Source: an uncultured Candidatus Saccharibacteria bacterium
GTDB taxonomy: Bacteria; Patescibacteriota; Saccharimonadia; Saccharimonadales; Saccharimonadaceae
Reading direction: 5' to 3'
DNA length: 40,690 bases
Assembly (NCBI GenBank): GCA_946415265.1
Contig: CAMKRV010000006.1
Coordinates: 1 to 40,690, forward strand
Translations under genes and position numbers: made by a program
In this document: positions 1-6,865 of the stretch, piece after piece
Position numbering within the stretch: position 1 is the stretch's first letter
Layout of the letters: each line of letters begins with the position of its first letter
The notes under the pieces: generated by a model
Database searches by the model: none
What the model was told of the DNA's origin: nothing
Seen by the model: only the letters and a program-made list of their open reading frames with translations

Positions 1-391
1 ACTCTGGCTCCGCGTCCTCATTCGCAAAGACATATTCGTACTGGAGTCCAAAGATCGCGCAGTTCTTAGCGATTTCTGAGTCATTATCACTCATCGTCTG
101 TTTCTTATAGCTATCTAATACGGCATCAATATTATATTTTTCGCTCGCTTGATATTCGACCGGGTTCCCGAGCAGGTATCCTACATTCGTATCTACAATA
201 TACTTCGCATGGTTGATCATTACTTTGTTATTGTGGAGTAGATCAGGCTTCTCTCGGTGGAGGATGTCCTGATCCCCAATATAGTAGCGGTCTAGTGTGT
301 CAAATCGCTCTCGGCGCTTTTCGTTGTAAGTAATGGCCTCCTTGATTACGGTTGCGTTGATTTCGGTATCTTTTGGTAGGGTATATTTCAT
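1..391 (-). CDS. phage portal protein, SPP1 gp6-like (partial, C-terminus beyond left edge)
   Basis: The first 130 residues of a portal protein are present; the rest lies left of the window. The portal is the dodecameric ring at the capsid vertex through which DNA is packaged and to which the terminase docks. Visible signature: an N-terminal helix with a YYIGDQDIL-type segment followed by NHAKYIVDTNVGYLLGNPVEY-like text, the hallmark of the SPP1/Gp6 portal family in phages of Gram-positive hosts. The ATG at 391 is preceded by GGAAAGGA and lies 2 nt after the terminase stop, so the two are co-translated. Capsid genes should follow to the left. Family assignment is from remembered motif resemblance. 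Confidence 0.87.
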   Translation of the reverse strand, partial: MKYTLPKDTEINATVIKEAITYNEKRRERFDTLDRYYIGDQDILHREKPDLLHNNKVMINHAKYIVDTNVGYLLGNPVEYQASEKYNIDAVLDSYKKQTMSDNDSEIAKNCAIFGLQYEYVFANEDAEPE

Positions 392-393
392 GA

Positions 394-1854
394 TTATCCT
401 TTCCAATAATAGTTGCGGTGCCTAGCTCGCGGAGAATTAAGCACCGATTTATCGAGGAGTTCCACCTCTCGTGGCTCAGAGACATATTCATAAATGCTCG
501 CCAGTACGTCTACCGCATCATCGTGAGCGTTTTTACCTTTCTTTTGGTAGCTCATGACTTGGCGATAGAACTCTGGGAAGCGTTGCCGCCATCCGAGCGG
601 CATATAAATATGATTCTGAACCCAAGCGGAAGACGCTAGGATCCTCGATTCCTTATTATGTGTCTGTGGAACTGCACGAATATCACAGCGATTGCTTGAA
701 TATTTCTCGTTCAGTATTCGCTCTACATTCCGGGCAAATCCTCGGCCGCCATTATTACTCTCAATATGCGCCGTAGTGGTTTCTCCAGAGAATAAAAGGT
801 CGGCTACTTGATTTTCCGTCGTCTCCATCGCGTCATCAGTAAATACTAAATCTGTAATATAAAACTCGTTTTGGTAGATTATGCCATTTATAGAGCACAG
901 GAAGTCTGTTCCAGTATCGGCAGTATCGGTAAAGTTAATTACTTCGGAATGCGGTGGCAACTTTTCCCATTCTTTGAACTCGCCGTAGAGTCTGCCACCC
1001 ACATCAATTGGTTGCTGATTGTAGTTCGCCTCGACGATATCTTGGTTCATTTCTCGAGTTTTGATTTCATAGTCATGCCGGCTCAGTATTTCGTCGCAGA
1101 GCATTTCGCCATCATCTTGGACGGCTTTCATAGTAATCGTCTCTACGTCGTCTCCATAGGCACTCACGATCCGTCCGGCAAGGTCTCCGAGCGCCCAGCG
1201 TGTCATAATTACTATCACTTTCCAGTCATTGCCCTCGAGACGTTGAATCATTGTATTTGTAAACCACGCCCAATGTTTGTCCAGTGTCATCTCATTATAG
1301 GCTTCTTCGGCGTTTTTGATGATATCGTCAATCAGAACTATATTTGCGCCAAAACCTGTTGCGGTGCCAGTCGGAGAAGTCGCAAGGTAATTATTCTTGC
1401 TACTTCCGGTCAGCGCCCATAGGCTTGCACTCGCTTGGCCGCGTTTAATTTGGGTATGAGGAAAGATATCGGAATAGACTATATGATTATTATCGGCTTT
1501 GCGCTCCGAAATCGTATCTCGTACTTTTCTTGCGAATGATGTAGATAGAATTTCATTATATGATCCGGTCATTACTGCTATCTCTGGATTCTGACCGAAT
1601 AGCCATTCTACAAGGCAGGTTGCCGTAAAGCTCTTATAGTGACGTGGTGGCAGGTTTATTACGAGGAAGTGTTTCTTGCTTTGTTTCATGAAACCTTGAA
1701 TCTTATTACAGATTTCTGTCAGGTACTTCCGGCTCTTTTGGTAATGATTAGGGTAGAGAAGTCGACAATAGCCAATAAAACTCTTGCGAGCTAGAGATAA
1801 TCTCATCTCACGAACTTGATCTTGATCTAGTCTCAATTCTTCAATCGTTGGCAC
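394..1854 (-). CDS. terL: phage terminase large subunit (TerL)
   Basis: Packaging motor: an N-terminal ATPase drives DNA into the prohead and a C-terminal RNase H-like nuclease cuts the concatemer. Seen in the 486-aa product: Walker A variant LPPRHYKS at 68-75 (the usual Gly is Tyr), Walker B NIVLIDDI at 171-178, nuclease acids in FTDTADTGTDF, then IESNNGGRG and the terminal HDDAVD at 444-449. Length is typical of the family. The start is GTG at 1854; it shares one base with the stop of the gene upstream (TAGTG) and has GGAGAAG as ribosome-binding site. It sits between the small-terminase candidate and the portal, the classic packaging order. Confidence 0.93.
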   Translation of the reverse strand: MPTIEELRLDQDQVREMRLSLARKSFIGYCRLLYPNHYQKSRKYLTEICNKIQGFMKQSKKHFLVINLPPRHYKSFTATCLVEWLFGQNPEIAVMTGSYNEILSTSFARKVRDTISERKADNNHIVYSDIFPHTQIKRGQASASLWALTGSSKNNYLATSPTGTATGFGANIVLIDDIIKNAEEAYNEMTLDKHWAWFTNTMIQRLEGNDWKVIVIMTRWALGDLAGRIVSAYGDDVETITMKAVQDDGEMLCDEILSRHDYEIKTREMNQDIVEANYNQQPIDVGGRLYGEFKEWEKLPPHSEVINFTDTADTGTDFLCSINGIIYQNEFYITDLVFTDDAMETTENQVADLLFSGETTTAHIESNNGGRGFARNVERILNEKYSSNRCDIRAVPQTHNKESRILASSAWVQNHIYMPLGWRQRFPEFYRQVMSYQKKGKNAHDDAVDVLASIYEYVSEPREVELLDKSVLNSPRARHRNYYWKG

Positions 1855-2324
1855 TATTCGTCTTCTCCTAATAGCTTGCGTAGTTCTTCTACGGTTAGTT
1901 CATCGTACGGACTTTTCTTTTCCTCATAGATTTCCATATCTATCGGTTGAGTAGGTAAGCCCTCAGCTTGATTCATTGTTTCTACGAAGTCTTTGGTACT
2001 TCTTACGGCTCGGCTAGCTTGCGCTAAAGCAAGATATTCGCCATATGGAGTCTTTTTGTTGTTTTTAGCGTCTTGAATGCGTTTTTCTACTTCTTCGGTA
2101 GGAACGCTCCAAAGTTTCCTTAGTTGGTATCTTGGCGAATGCTTCGGGTAGAAATGGTCGTCATCATTTATATTGTAGATATCCTGTGGTCTGTCACGGA
2201 AAGTCGTTGGTGGTTGATACCCTTTAATGAAACGGCCTTTTGCGTCTCGTTTTTTATCCACTTGTAAACAAGTGGATGACCTCTGTTGCTTTTTGGTCGT
2301 TTTTTTAGACTTTTTCGTGGTCAT
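1854..2324 (-). CDS. putative terminase small subunit (DUF5681-like N-terminus)
   Basis: A 156-aa basic protein directly upstream of TerL. The N-terminus is Lys/Thr-rich and followed by a KRDAKGRFIKGYQPP segment that resembles the GRFxKGxSGNP motif of DUF5681 proteins found next to terminases. The C-terminal part is helical and acidic, ending in an EELRKLLGEDE tail. By position it is the best candidate for the DNA-recognising small terminase. I chose the ATG at 2324 because GAGG lies 7-8 nt upstream; a longer in-frame version would run 54 nt further into the methyltransferase gene. It overlaps the 3' end of that gene by 20 nt. Function is inferred from position plus weak motif resemblance. 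Confidence 0.55.
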   Translation of the reverse strand: MTTKKSKKTTKKQQRSSTCLQVDKKRDAKGRFIKGYQPPTTFRDRPQDIYNINDDDHFYPKHSPRYQLRKLWSVPTEEVEKRIQDAKNNKKTPYGEYLALAQASRAVRSTKDFVETMNQAEGLPTQPIDMEIYEEKKSPYDELTVEELRKLLGEDE

Positions 2325-3606
2325 TATTGGCCTCAACTTTCGGCGTAAAATCTTCCCATCCGGTGTCATCATCGTCATGGTCGAGCTTGTTTATGAAACG
2401 GAAGTAACGTTTTCTAATTACATCGCAGAATTTTGGATCTAGCTCCATGCCATAGCAAATACGGCCGGTCTGTTCAGCGGCGATGATTGAGCTGCCGCTA
2501 CCAGTAAATAAATCGAGCACGATTTGATTCGGTCTTGAGCTGTTCATCATCGCGTTCGCTCCGAGAGTTACTGGTTTCTGCGTAGGATGAACGTAAGTCG
2601 TCACTTTGTCGCGATCAAAATCCCAGACCGTTGATTCGTTCCGAAGATTCTCAATCATCTTAACGAGCTGTTCTTTTTTCATCTCGTTAAGGTCTCGGCG
2701 CTTTAAGCCAAGAACGGTCTTTTTGTCACGTCCGCCATACCATTTAGCGTGATGATCTTTGCGCCATAGGTACATACAGGCCTCGTGTGCGTAGTGATAG
2801 TCGTAGCGTCCAAGCGTCATGCCTTTGTTCCAAATCAATTCCTCTTTATAAACGAAGCCGACATCTTCGAGCGCCTTTCTGAACTCAATGTGATTGCTAC
2901 TAGCGAACCAGCAGTAGACCGCCGCTTCTGGGGAAACAAAGCCCTCGGCTGCTGAAAATGCGTCGAAGAGGAAATCGTATAGCACAGTATCTTTGAGATC
3001 GTCGTTCTTGATTGAGCCTCGGCGCTTGCTCTTGTAGTTTACACCATATGGCGGATCGGTATATAGCAGGCTTGCAGTTTTGCCATTCATTAGCGTTTCT
3101 ACATCCTCAAGTTTTGTGGAGTCGCCGCACATTAGTCGATGTTCGCCAAGCTTATATACTTCGCCGTATTTACTAACCGGCTCGTTTTTTTCATCTAGTT
3201 CTGGCGCTATATCTTCTTCGATTTCTTTTTCCGGCTCGTCTAGTTCAATATCTAAGCCAAGATCGGCAAGATTCAAATCTCCCCATTCTTCAGAAAGTTT
3301 ATCTAGATCCCACTCGCCGTTATTGACGTTGTCGCGGATCACAATTTCGCGTTCACGTTCTTCAGTTAAGCCCTTAAGAAGATAAGTTGGCACTTCCTTT
3401 AAACCGAGATATTTAGCTGCATCGTAGCGCTGATTACCGGCAATAATTACGAGTTCGCCAGTACGGTCAGAGAGAAGAAGCGGCCTCGCCTCGAAATAAT
3501 CTGGATTATCTTTTATGGATTTTACAAGTATCTGAAAATCTTCACTAGATATTTTCCGAGGATTATTTTCAAGTTTCCTTAAATCTTCGAGTTTTCGGTA
3601 TTCCAT
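2305..3606 (-). CDS. ParB-like domain fused to DNA amino-methyltransferase (phage)
   Basis: A 433-aa two-domain protein. Residues 1-100 are ParB/sulfiredoxin-like (AGNQRYDAAKYLG at 56-68), a domain common in phage methyltransferases. Residues 145-420 form an N6-adenine or N4-cytosine methyltransferase: catalytic TDPPYG at 183-188, HPTQKP at 340-345, and SAM-binding LDLFTGSGSS at 364-373. Catalytic motif before SAM motif is the order of beta-class enzymes. An acidic linker (about 120-145) joins the domains. It may protect phage DNA from host restriction or mark packaging substrates; the target sequence cannot be read from the gene. It is the second gene of the leftward packaging operon and carries its own ribosome-binding site (AAAGGA). 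Confidence 0.88.
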   Translation of the reverse strand: MEYRKLEDLRKLENNPRKISSEDFQILVKSIKDNPDYFEARPLLLSDRTGELVIIAGNQRYDAAKYLGLKEVPTYLLKGLTEEREREIVIRDNVNNGEWDLDKLSEEWGDLNLADLGLDIELDEPEKEIEEDIAPELDEKNEPVSKYGEVYKLGEHRLMCGDSTKLEDVETLMNGKTASLLYTDPPYGVNYKSKRRGSIKNDDLKDTVLYDFLFDAFSAAEGFVSPEAAVYCWFASSNHIEFRKALEDVGFVYKEELIWNKGMTLGRYDYHYAHEACMYLWRKDHHAKWYGGRDKKTVLGLKRRDLNEMKKEQLVKMIENLRNESTVWDFDRDKVTTYVHPTQKPVTLGANAMMNSSRPNQIVLDLFTGSGSSIIAAEQTGRICYGMELDPKFCDVIRKRYFRFINKLDHDDDDTGWEDFTPKVEANNDHEKV

Positions 3607-3642
3607 TTTTGTCCTTTCTTAATATTTACGGCCACACGACCA

Positions 3643-4074
3643 TTATTTTCTGATTTGATGTGGGTAATTTCGATCATATCTATTCCTTTCTTTATATCTT
3701 CGGCTTGATTCTTCGAGGATCTCAACCAGATCTGCTATTGTTTTTGGTGGAAATTTTCCTCGGTATCCGATAAATCGCATCTCAAAGCGTCTACGAAGAC
3801 CTTTATCGGCTTCGTCTGTTACAATTCCAGCTTCAATCGCAATCCGATTTAGTGGCAGGTAGAAGAGATAGAGTCTTTTGCCACGTACTCGCGCCCAGAA
3901 AGCCTTATTGAGCTTACGTTCGACTAGAATATCATCTAGCGCATACATCGCTTGTTCTAGCGCCTCTAAATACCGATATTTAGTTATGCATTGTTTTCTG
4001 TGGGTAGCAAAGCGGTCGCAGACGACACGCGTCGTCGTTAATACCTCCAGCTCCCGGAGTGAAATGTTTTTCAT
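3643..4074 (-). CDS. unknown phage protein, first gene of packaging operon
   Basis: I do not recognise this 143-aa protein. It is strongly basic (many Arg/Lys, including RRYKERNRYDRN near the end), mostly helical, with no membrane segment or signal peptide. A middle region (ARVRGKRLYLFYLPLNRIAIEAG) could be a small nucleic-acid-binding fold. In phages of Gram-positive bacteria the gene just upstream of the terminase is often a late-gene activator (ArpU/RinA type), so a regulatory role is possible, but that is positional inference only. The start is supported by AAGGCGG upstream. It is separated from the divergent lysis genes by the compact promoter region at 4098-4231. Confidence 0.6.
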   Translation of the reverse strand: MKNISLRELEVLTTTRVVCDRFATHRKQCITKYRYLEALEQAMYALDDILVERKLNKAFWARVRGKRLYLFYLPLNRIAIEAGIVTDEADKGLRRRFEMRFIGYRGKFPPKTIADLVEILEESSRRYKERNRYDRNYPHQIRK

Positions 4075-4097
4075 TCCGCCTTTCCTTGATTAAGTAA

Positions 4098-4121
4098 TAA
4101 AAAAGAGGCTCGCATAGAGCC
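4098..4121 (-). terminator. early intrinsic terminator/attenuator in packaging-operon leader
   Basis: Read leftward, GGCTC-tatgc-GAGCC is followed by TCTTTTTT. It begins only about 10 nt after the predicted start of the leftward transcript, so it would stop transcription within ~35 nt unless relieved. Confidence 0.55.
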
Positions 4122-4127
4122 GCAATT
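4118..4127 (-). promoter_or_regulatory. leader box AATTGCGGCT (leftward copy)
   Basis: The 10-mer AATTGCGGCT occurs here on the minus strand and at 4203-4212 on the plus strand, forming an inverted repeat around the divergent promoters. Both divergent transcripts therefore carry the same box, each time overlapping the 5' arm of a terminator-like hairpin. Confidence 0.5.
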
Positions 4128-4137
4128 AATTACCTTT

Positions 4138-4143
4138 ATTATA
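4138..4143 (-). promoter_or_regulatory. -10 of leftward packaging promoter
   Basis: TATAAT on the minus strand preceded by TGG (extended -10). It mirrors the rightward -10 only 12 bp away; the two arms TTATTATA and TATAATAA are perfect inverted repeats, so the two promoters overlap and probably exclude each other. Confidence 0.6.
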
Positions 4144-4155
4144 CCATAATCGTGA

Positions 4156-4161
4156 TATAAT
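4156..4161 (+). promoter_or_regulatory. -10 of rightward lysis promoter
   Basis: TATAAT preceded by TGA (extended -10), no convincing -35. Predicted start near 4168. Confidence 0.6.
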
Positions 4162-4202
4162 AAGAACAAGCAGTAAGTTCAGAGACGCTCTTATTGCTCC
4201 AG

Positions 4203-4230
4203 AATTGCGGCTATTATATGGCCGTTTTTT
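4203..4230 (+). terminator. terminator-like hairpin with second AATTGCGGCT box in lysis leader
   Basis: GCGGCT-attatat-GGCCGT followed by T6, with the AATTGCGGCT box at 4203-4212 forming the 5' arm. The stem is about 6 bp including G-U pairs, so moderate at best. It lies between the rightward promoter and the first lysis gene and could act as an attenuator. Confidence 0.45.
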
Positions 4231-4261
4231 ATTGGCCCAACGCTAATAAAGGAGCAAAAAT

Positions 4262-4510
4262 GTGACATCTGAAGATATAGAGATTAAAGTCGCAAAGCTC
4301 GAAACGAAGATGGATACCATCATCGATACGGTTGCACTCATTAATAAGAAGTTCGACGATTTGATGGATGATCGTGTCACGCGTAGGGAGCTTGATGAAT
4401 TTAAAGCCGAGGTTAAGAGGAGTATGCTCGCGCGAACACTTCTCACTACGGCTCTAACTTGTGTAATTACCGCGCTCATTAGTTATGTGATCGCGGATTT
4501 ACTGAATTAA
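4262..4510 (+). CDS. XhlA/hemolysin-like small lysis protein (coiled coil + C-terminal TM)
   Basis: An 82-aa protein: residues 1-55 form a charged heptad-like coiled coil ([20 protein letters not shown]), residues 57-80 a single transmembrane helix. This is the layout of XhlA-type holin-associated proteins next to phage endolysins. The start is GTG at 4262, 7 nt after GGAG. The ATG at 4260 overlaps it but is followed at once by TGA (ATGTGA), so ribosomes starting there make nothing; this start-stop may dampen expression. It is the first gene of the lysis cassette, 11 nt before the endolysin. Family is inferred from topology and position, not strong sequence recognition. Confidence 0.7.
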   Translation: MTSEDIEIKVAKLETKMDTIIDTVALINKKFDDLMDDRVTRRELDEFKAEVKRSMLARTLLTTALTCVITALISYVIADLLN

Positions 4511-4521
4511 AGGAGGCTATT

Positions 4522-5466
4522 ATGCTTAAAGGTATTGATATTTCGCATTGGCAGGCGAATTTAGATATCGCCTCTACTGGCGCACAATTTGTTATTTGTA
4601 AGGCCACTCAGGGTACGACTTTTGTCGATTCGAGCTGTGATCGCCATTATCAGATTGCTAAAAGACTAGGCTTGAAACTTGGTGTTTATCACTACGCTTC
4701 CGGTGGCGATCCTGTCGCAGAGGCCGATTTCTTCGTCCGCAATATTAAAGGCTATATCGGCGAAGCTATTCTTATTCTCGATTGGGAAAAGAATCAGAAC
4801 GGCCGTTATCACGAGCATGCTTCGTGGTGCCTAAAATTCTTGAATCGAGTTAAGGAATTGACAGGAGTTAAGCCGCTCATCTACATGAGCGCTAGTGTTA
4901 TCAAGGCTGCCGATTGGTCTTCGATTGTTGCCGGAGATTACGGATTGTGGGTTGCCGGTTATCCAGATAATCGTGATAGTTGGGATATTCCTCAATTTAT
5001 CTGGAATGTATCGCCATGGCCTTTCTATGCTATTTGGCAATACACTAGCTCTGGTGGTCGCCTTGATCGCGATGTCTTTATGGGTGATAGTACGGCTTGG
5101 GATAAATACGCAGCCATTAATGGCCAGCCAGTAAATCCATCTCCTGCACCGGCTCCAGCAAGGAAAACAAACGAAGAGCTAGCTACTGAGGTTATTCGTG
5201 GTGATTGGGGAAACGGACAAGATCGCAAGAACCGTTTAACTGCCGCAGGATACGATTATGGTGCTGTTCAAAGCATTGTTAATCAAAGGCTTGGAGGCTC
5301 AACTAACTCGGGTGGATCTGGCGAGGTCTGGTATACTGTCAAATCTGGAGATACGCTTTGGGCTATTGCTCAGCGTTATGGTACTACTTATCAAGAAATC
5401 GCTCGGCTTTCTGGTATTTCGAATCCGAACCTAATCTACCCAGGACAGAGAGTGAGGGTGAAATAA
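4522..5466 (+). CDS. phage endolysin: GH25 muramidase with CW_7 and LysM wall-binding domains
   Basis: Cleaves the MurNAc-GlcNAc bond of host peptidoglycan at lysis. The 314-aa protein has a GH25 catalytic domain (1-195) with DISHWQ at 6-11 and the catalytic DWE at 87-89; a single CW_7 (Cpl-7-type) repeat at about 217-257 ([17 protein letters not shown]); a Gly/Ser linker; and one LysM domain at 270-313 ([17 protein letters not shown] ... IYPGQRVRV). There is no signal peptide, so release depends on the holin next door. AGGAGG precedes the ATG and the stop overlaps the holin start (TAATG). Use of CW_7 and LysM implies that the host wall is conventional peptidoglycan. Confidence 0.95.
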   Translation: MLKGIDISHWQANLDIASTGAQFVICKATQGTTFVDSSCDRHYQIAKRLGLKLGVYHYASGGDPVAEADFFVRNIKGYIGEAILILDWEKNQNGRYHEHASWCLKFLNRVKELTGVKPLIYMSASVIKAADWSSIVAGDYGLWVAGYPDNRDSWDIPQFIWNVSPWPFYAIWQYTSSGGRLDRDVFMGDSTAWDKYAAINGQPVNPSPAPAPARKTNEELATEVIRGDWGNGQDRKNRLTAAGYDYGAVQSIVNQRLGGSTNSGGSGEVWYTVKSGDTLWAIAQRYGTTYQEIARLSGISNPNLIYPGQRVRVK

Positions 5467-5675
5467 TGCTACCAGATAAGGTTTACGAAGTTCTGCGTTG
5501 GCTCATAGCAGTTTTTCTACCGGCGCTTGGCGTATTTTTCTCAACGCTTGCAGAGGCTTGGCACTGGAATCTACCGACAGAGGCGATTCTGACTACTTTG
5601 TCGGCCGTAGAGCTGTTTTTAGGTGCTATTTTCGGTATTTCTAAGGTAATCTACGATCGGAAAACTAATGCCTAA
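5466..5675 (+). CDS. phage holin (two transmembrane segments)
   Basis: A 69-aa protein with two predicted membrane helices (about 11-31 and 40-62) joined by a short WHWNLP turn and a basic tail ending DRKTNA. Size, topology and position directly after the endolysin match small holins that form the membrane lesion letting endolysin out. The start ATG overlaps the endolysin stop, giving translational coupling. An in-frame upstream extension would run inside the endolysin gene and has no support. No named holin family is claimed. Confidence 0.82.
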   Translation: MLPDKVYEVLRWLIAVFLPALGVFFSTLAEAWHWNLPTEAILTTLSAVELFLGAIFGISKVIYDRKTNA

Positions 5676-5691
5676 GATGACTTATGGGGAA

Positions 5692-5819
5692 TAAAAAAAG
5701 ACCTGTTAGGTCTATCTGGTTCGCCCTTGATAGGCACATCAGAAGGGGGTGTTACCCAAACAGGCACTTCCTTAGGCGACTCGCGCGCAGTTAGCGCCGC
5801 CGGCCTATCAAGAGTTCTT
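5692..5819 (-). ncRNA. structured small RNA candidate, ~128 nt, with own promoter and terminator
   Basis: Read leftward, an extended -10 promoter (TGATATAAT) is followed by an RNA closed by a perfect 10-bp stem: CTTGATAGGC (5803-5812 read on minus) with GCCTATCAAG (5726-5735). Inside are two arms, one with GGCG/CGCC (5775-5778 with 5795-5798) and one with GGGT-aac-ACCC (5747-5757) extended by AAGG/CCTT. The RNA ends in AGACCT-aac-AGGTCT followed by seven Ts. There is no open reading frame of note. It lies antisense to nothing but abuts the lysis operon's 3' end. I compared it by eye with SRP RNA, 6S, RNase P and tmRNA and see no match. The three-way-junction fold and terminator are direct observations; function is unknown. 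Confidence 0.72.
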
Positions 5820-5825
5820 AAGTAT

Positions 5826-5853
5826 ATTATATCATATATATTCAATAGAACAA
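5826..5853 (-). promoter_or_regulatory. promoter of the leftward ncRNA
   Basis: Minus strand: TTGTTC, 16-bp spacer, TATAAT with extended TGA. Predicted start near 5819, 7 nt before the closing stem of the ncRNA. Confidence 0.65.
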
Positions 5854-5868
5854 AATCCCGAAAAAGAC

Positions 5869-5897
5869 TTGTAAAAATCTCAAATTAAGGTTAAATA
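5869..5897 (+). promoter_or_regulatory. rightward promoter before structured leader
   Basis: TTGTAA, 17-bp spacer, TAAATA. The predicted start (about 5904) coincides with the first base pair of the GC-rich stem that follows. Confidence 0.5.
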
Positions 5898-5904
5898 CAA
5901 ACAC

Positions 5905-5987
5905 CTTGCGAGGATCCGGCCGCGATTAGTGGAGTCAGTCGAGCAGGCCGCTCCTCTCGATGTGGCGTCGCGGCCTCGCAGGGCAAG
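5905..5987 (+). ncRNA. GC-rich structured 5' leader (cis element candidate)
   Basis: The transcript appears to begin with a nested hairpin: CTTGC (5905-5909) pairs with GCAAG (5983-5987), GGCCGCGA (5918-5925) with TCGCGGCC (5968-5975), TCGAG (5939-5943) with CTCGA (5956-5960). It stands out in an AT-rich neighbourhood. The ribosome-binding site of the first small gene (AAGGAG, 5995-6000) lies 8 nt beyond the stem and is free. It could be a 5'-end stabiliser, a protein-binding leader or a riboswitch-like element. No known riboswitch class is recognised. Confidence 0.6.
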
Positions 5988-6004
5988 TTTAATCAAGGAG
6001 ATTT

Positions 6005-6112
6005 ATGGAAATACCGGTAAAACAATTAGATAATCCGCTTCCTAATCCATTGGATATTAGAGCTTGCGATGAGTTCTTCGAAGCCCTGGCTAATGAAGAA
6101 GTGGAGTTTTAA
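6005..6112 (+). CDS. 35-aa acidic small protein
   Basis: Begins MEIPVKQLDNPLPNPLDIRA and ends in a run of acidic residues (EEVEF). A strong AAGGAG lies 4 nt before the ATG region and its stop overlaps the AAGGAGG ribosome-binding site of the next gene, so it looks truly translated. No domain is recognised. Small acidic phage proteins in this position are sometimes DNA mimics or inhibitors, but nothing in the sequence proves that. Confidence 0.6.
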   Translation: MEIPVKQLDNPLPNPLDIRACDEFFEALANEEVEF

Positions 6113-6120
6113 GGAGGAAT

Positions 6121-6426
6121 ATGGCCGACAATAATAAAGACAAGCTTCACGAGGCCGTAAAGTTAGTCAATGACGCTATTATGGCTGAGTATAAGCGCAT
6201 CGAAGAAATCGCCAAAACTGAAGAGGGCGATCCTATCTTAATCGAGGGCGAAACTACGGCCGGTTATTTCTGTCATATGATGGTGGATCCTAAAGATGTG
6301 GCGAAAATCGTTCTCGATTATAATTATCCAGTTTGGCATATTCTCGGAGAAGATTATCCCGATGGTATGTGGGAGGACTTAGGTCGAAAGTTCGGTCTGG
6401 CGACGGTGTGTTCAATTGATTTATAG
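6121..6426 (+). CDS. unknown phage protein, 101 aa
   Basis: Not recognised. An acidic soluble protein; the first 45 residues are helical (KLHEAVKLVNDAIMAEYKRI), the second half mixed with aromatic residues (YNYPVWHILGEDYPDGMWEDL). No Cys cluster or membrane segment. It has a consensus AAGGAGG ribosome-binding site 3 nt upstream of ATG and is followed 8 nt later by the zinc-ribbon gene, making a three-gene unit from the 5869 promoter. Confidence 0.65.
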   Translation: MADNNKDKLHEAVKLVNDAIMAEYKRIEEIAKTEEGDPILIEGETTAGYFCHMMVDPKDVAKIVLDYNYPVWHILGEDYPDGMWEDLGRKFGLATVCSIDL

Positions 6427-6434
6427 GAGCTGCT

Positions 6435-6785
6435 ATGAGCTATATTGGAATTCTCGAATATGTGATCGGCGTGATCCACGATAAGGATATCTGGTACTAT
6501 GTCGGCGATAAGGACTCGAACGGCAAAAGGTTGCGCTCCGATGAGCGTTATTCCTCGTTTCTAGTCGACGCCAAACGTTATGACGATGAAGATATTTTGC
6601 GAGAAGAATTAGAATCTCTACCAAAGACTTTGACCTATAAGATTCTCGAGATTCAGCGCTGCCCGAAGTGCAAGAAAGAGTTCACGGAATATCCGGCTCT
6701 CTCGCGTGAGGACAATGAGACCGAAATTTGTCCGGAGTGCGGAGTTAGAGAGGCGCTCGAGGCCTATTATAGAGCGAGCAAATAG
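6435..6785 (+). CDS. zinc-ribbon small phage protein
   Basis: A 116-aa protein with a C-terminal zinc ribbon: CPKC at 77-80 and CPEC about 20 residues later. The N-terminal 70 residues are beta-rich (IGILEYVIGVIHDKDIWYYV). Similar small ribbons occur in phage early regions as nucleic-acid or protein adaptors; the exact role is unknown. GGAG precedes the ATG by 7 nt. Last gene of the small-ORF unit; the perfect terminator at 6814 follows. Confidence 0.7.
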   Translation: MSYIGILEYVIGVIHDKDIWYYVGDKDSNGKRLRSDERYSSFLVDAKRYDDEDILREELESLPKTLTYKILEIQRCPKCKKEFTEYPALSREDNETEICPECGVREALEAYYRASK

Positions 6786-6813
6786 CATACTATATTACAT
6801 CATAAAACTGCAT

Positions 6814-6840
6814 AAATGCTAGGTTTTACCTAGCATTTTT
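6814..6840 (+). terminator. intrinsic terminator
   Basis: ATGCTAGGT-ttt-ACCTAGCAT followed by Ts, closing the small-ORF unit. The hairpin is symmetrical and also has an A-run on the left. Confidence 0.88.
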
Positions 6841-6865
6841 AAGGTGTTTGCGATATAATATTAGT

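Larger units (their letters stand above)
5676..6004. other. gene-free interval between lysis cassette and small ORFs
   Basis: This 329-base stretch has no credible protein gene. It holds a leftward ncRNA candidate (5692-5819) and its promoter, a divergent rightward promoter (5869-5897), and a GC-rich structured leader (5905-5987). Everything between the holin stop and the next ATG except short AT-rich spacers is accounted for by these. Confidence 0.75.

Noticed and set aside
871-1422. 183-codon rightward frame inside the terminase
   Set aside because: Shadow of the strongly conserved TerL reading frame on the opposite strand.
5692-5819. Known RNAs (SRP RNA, 6S, RNase P, tmRNA) or a hammerhead ribozyme because of CTGATG
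   Set aside because: The SRP GGAA apical loop, P4 of RNase P and tmRNA tag features are missing; the CTGATG has no matching GAAA and cleavage-site strand.
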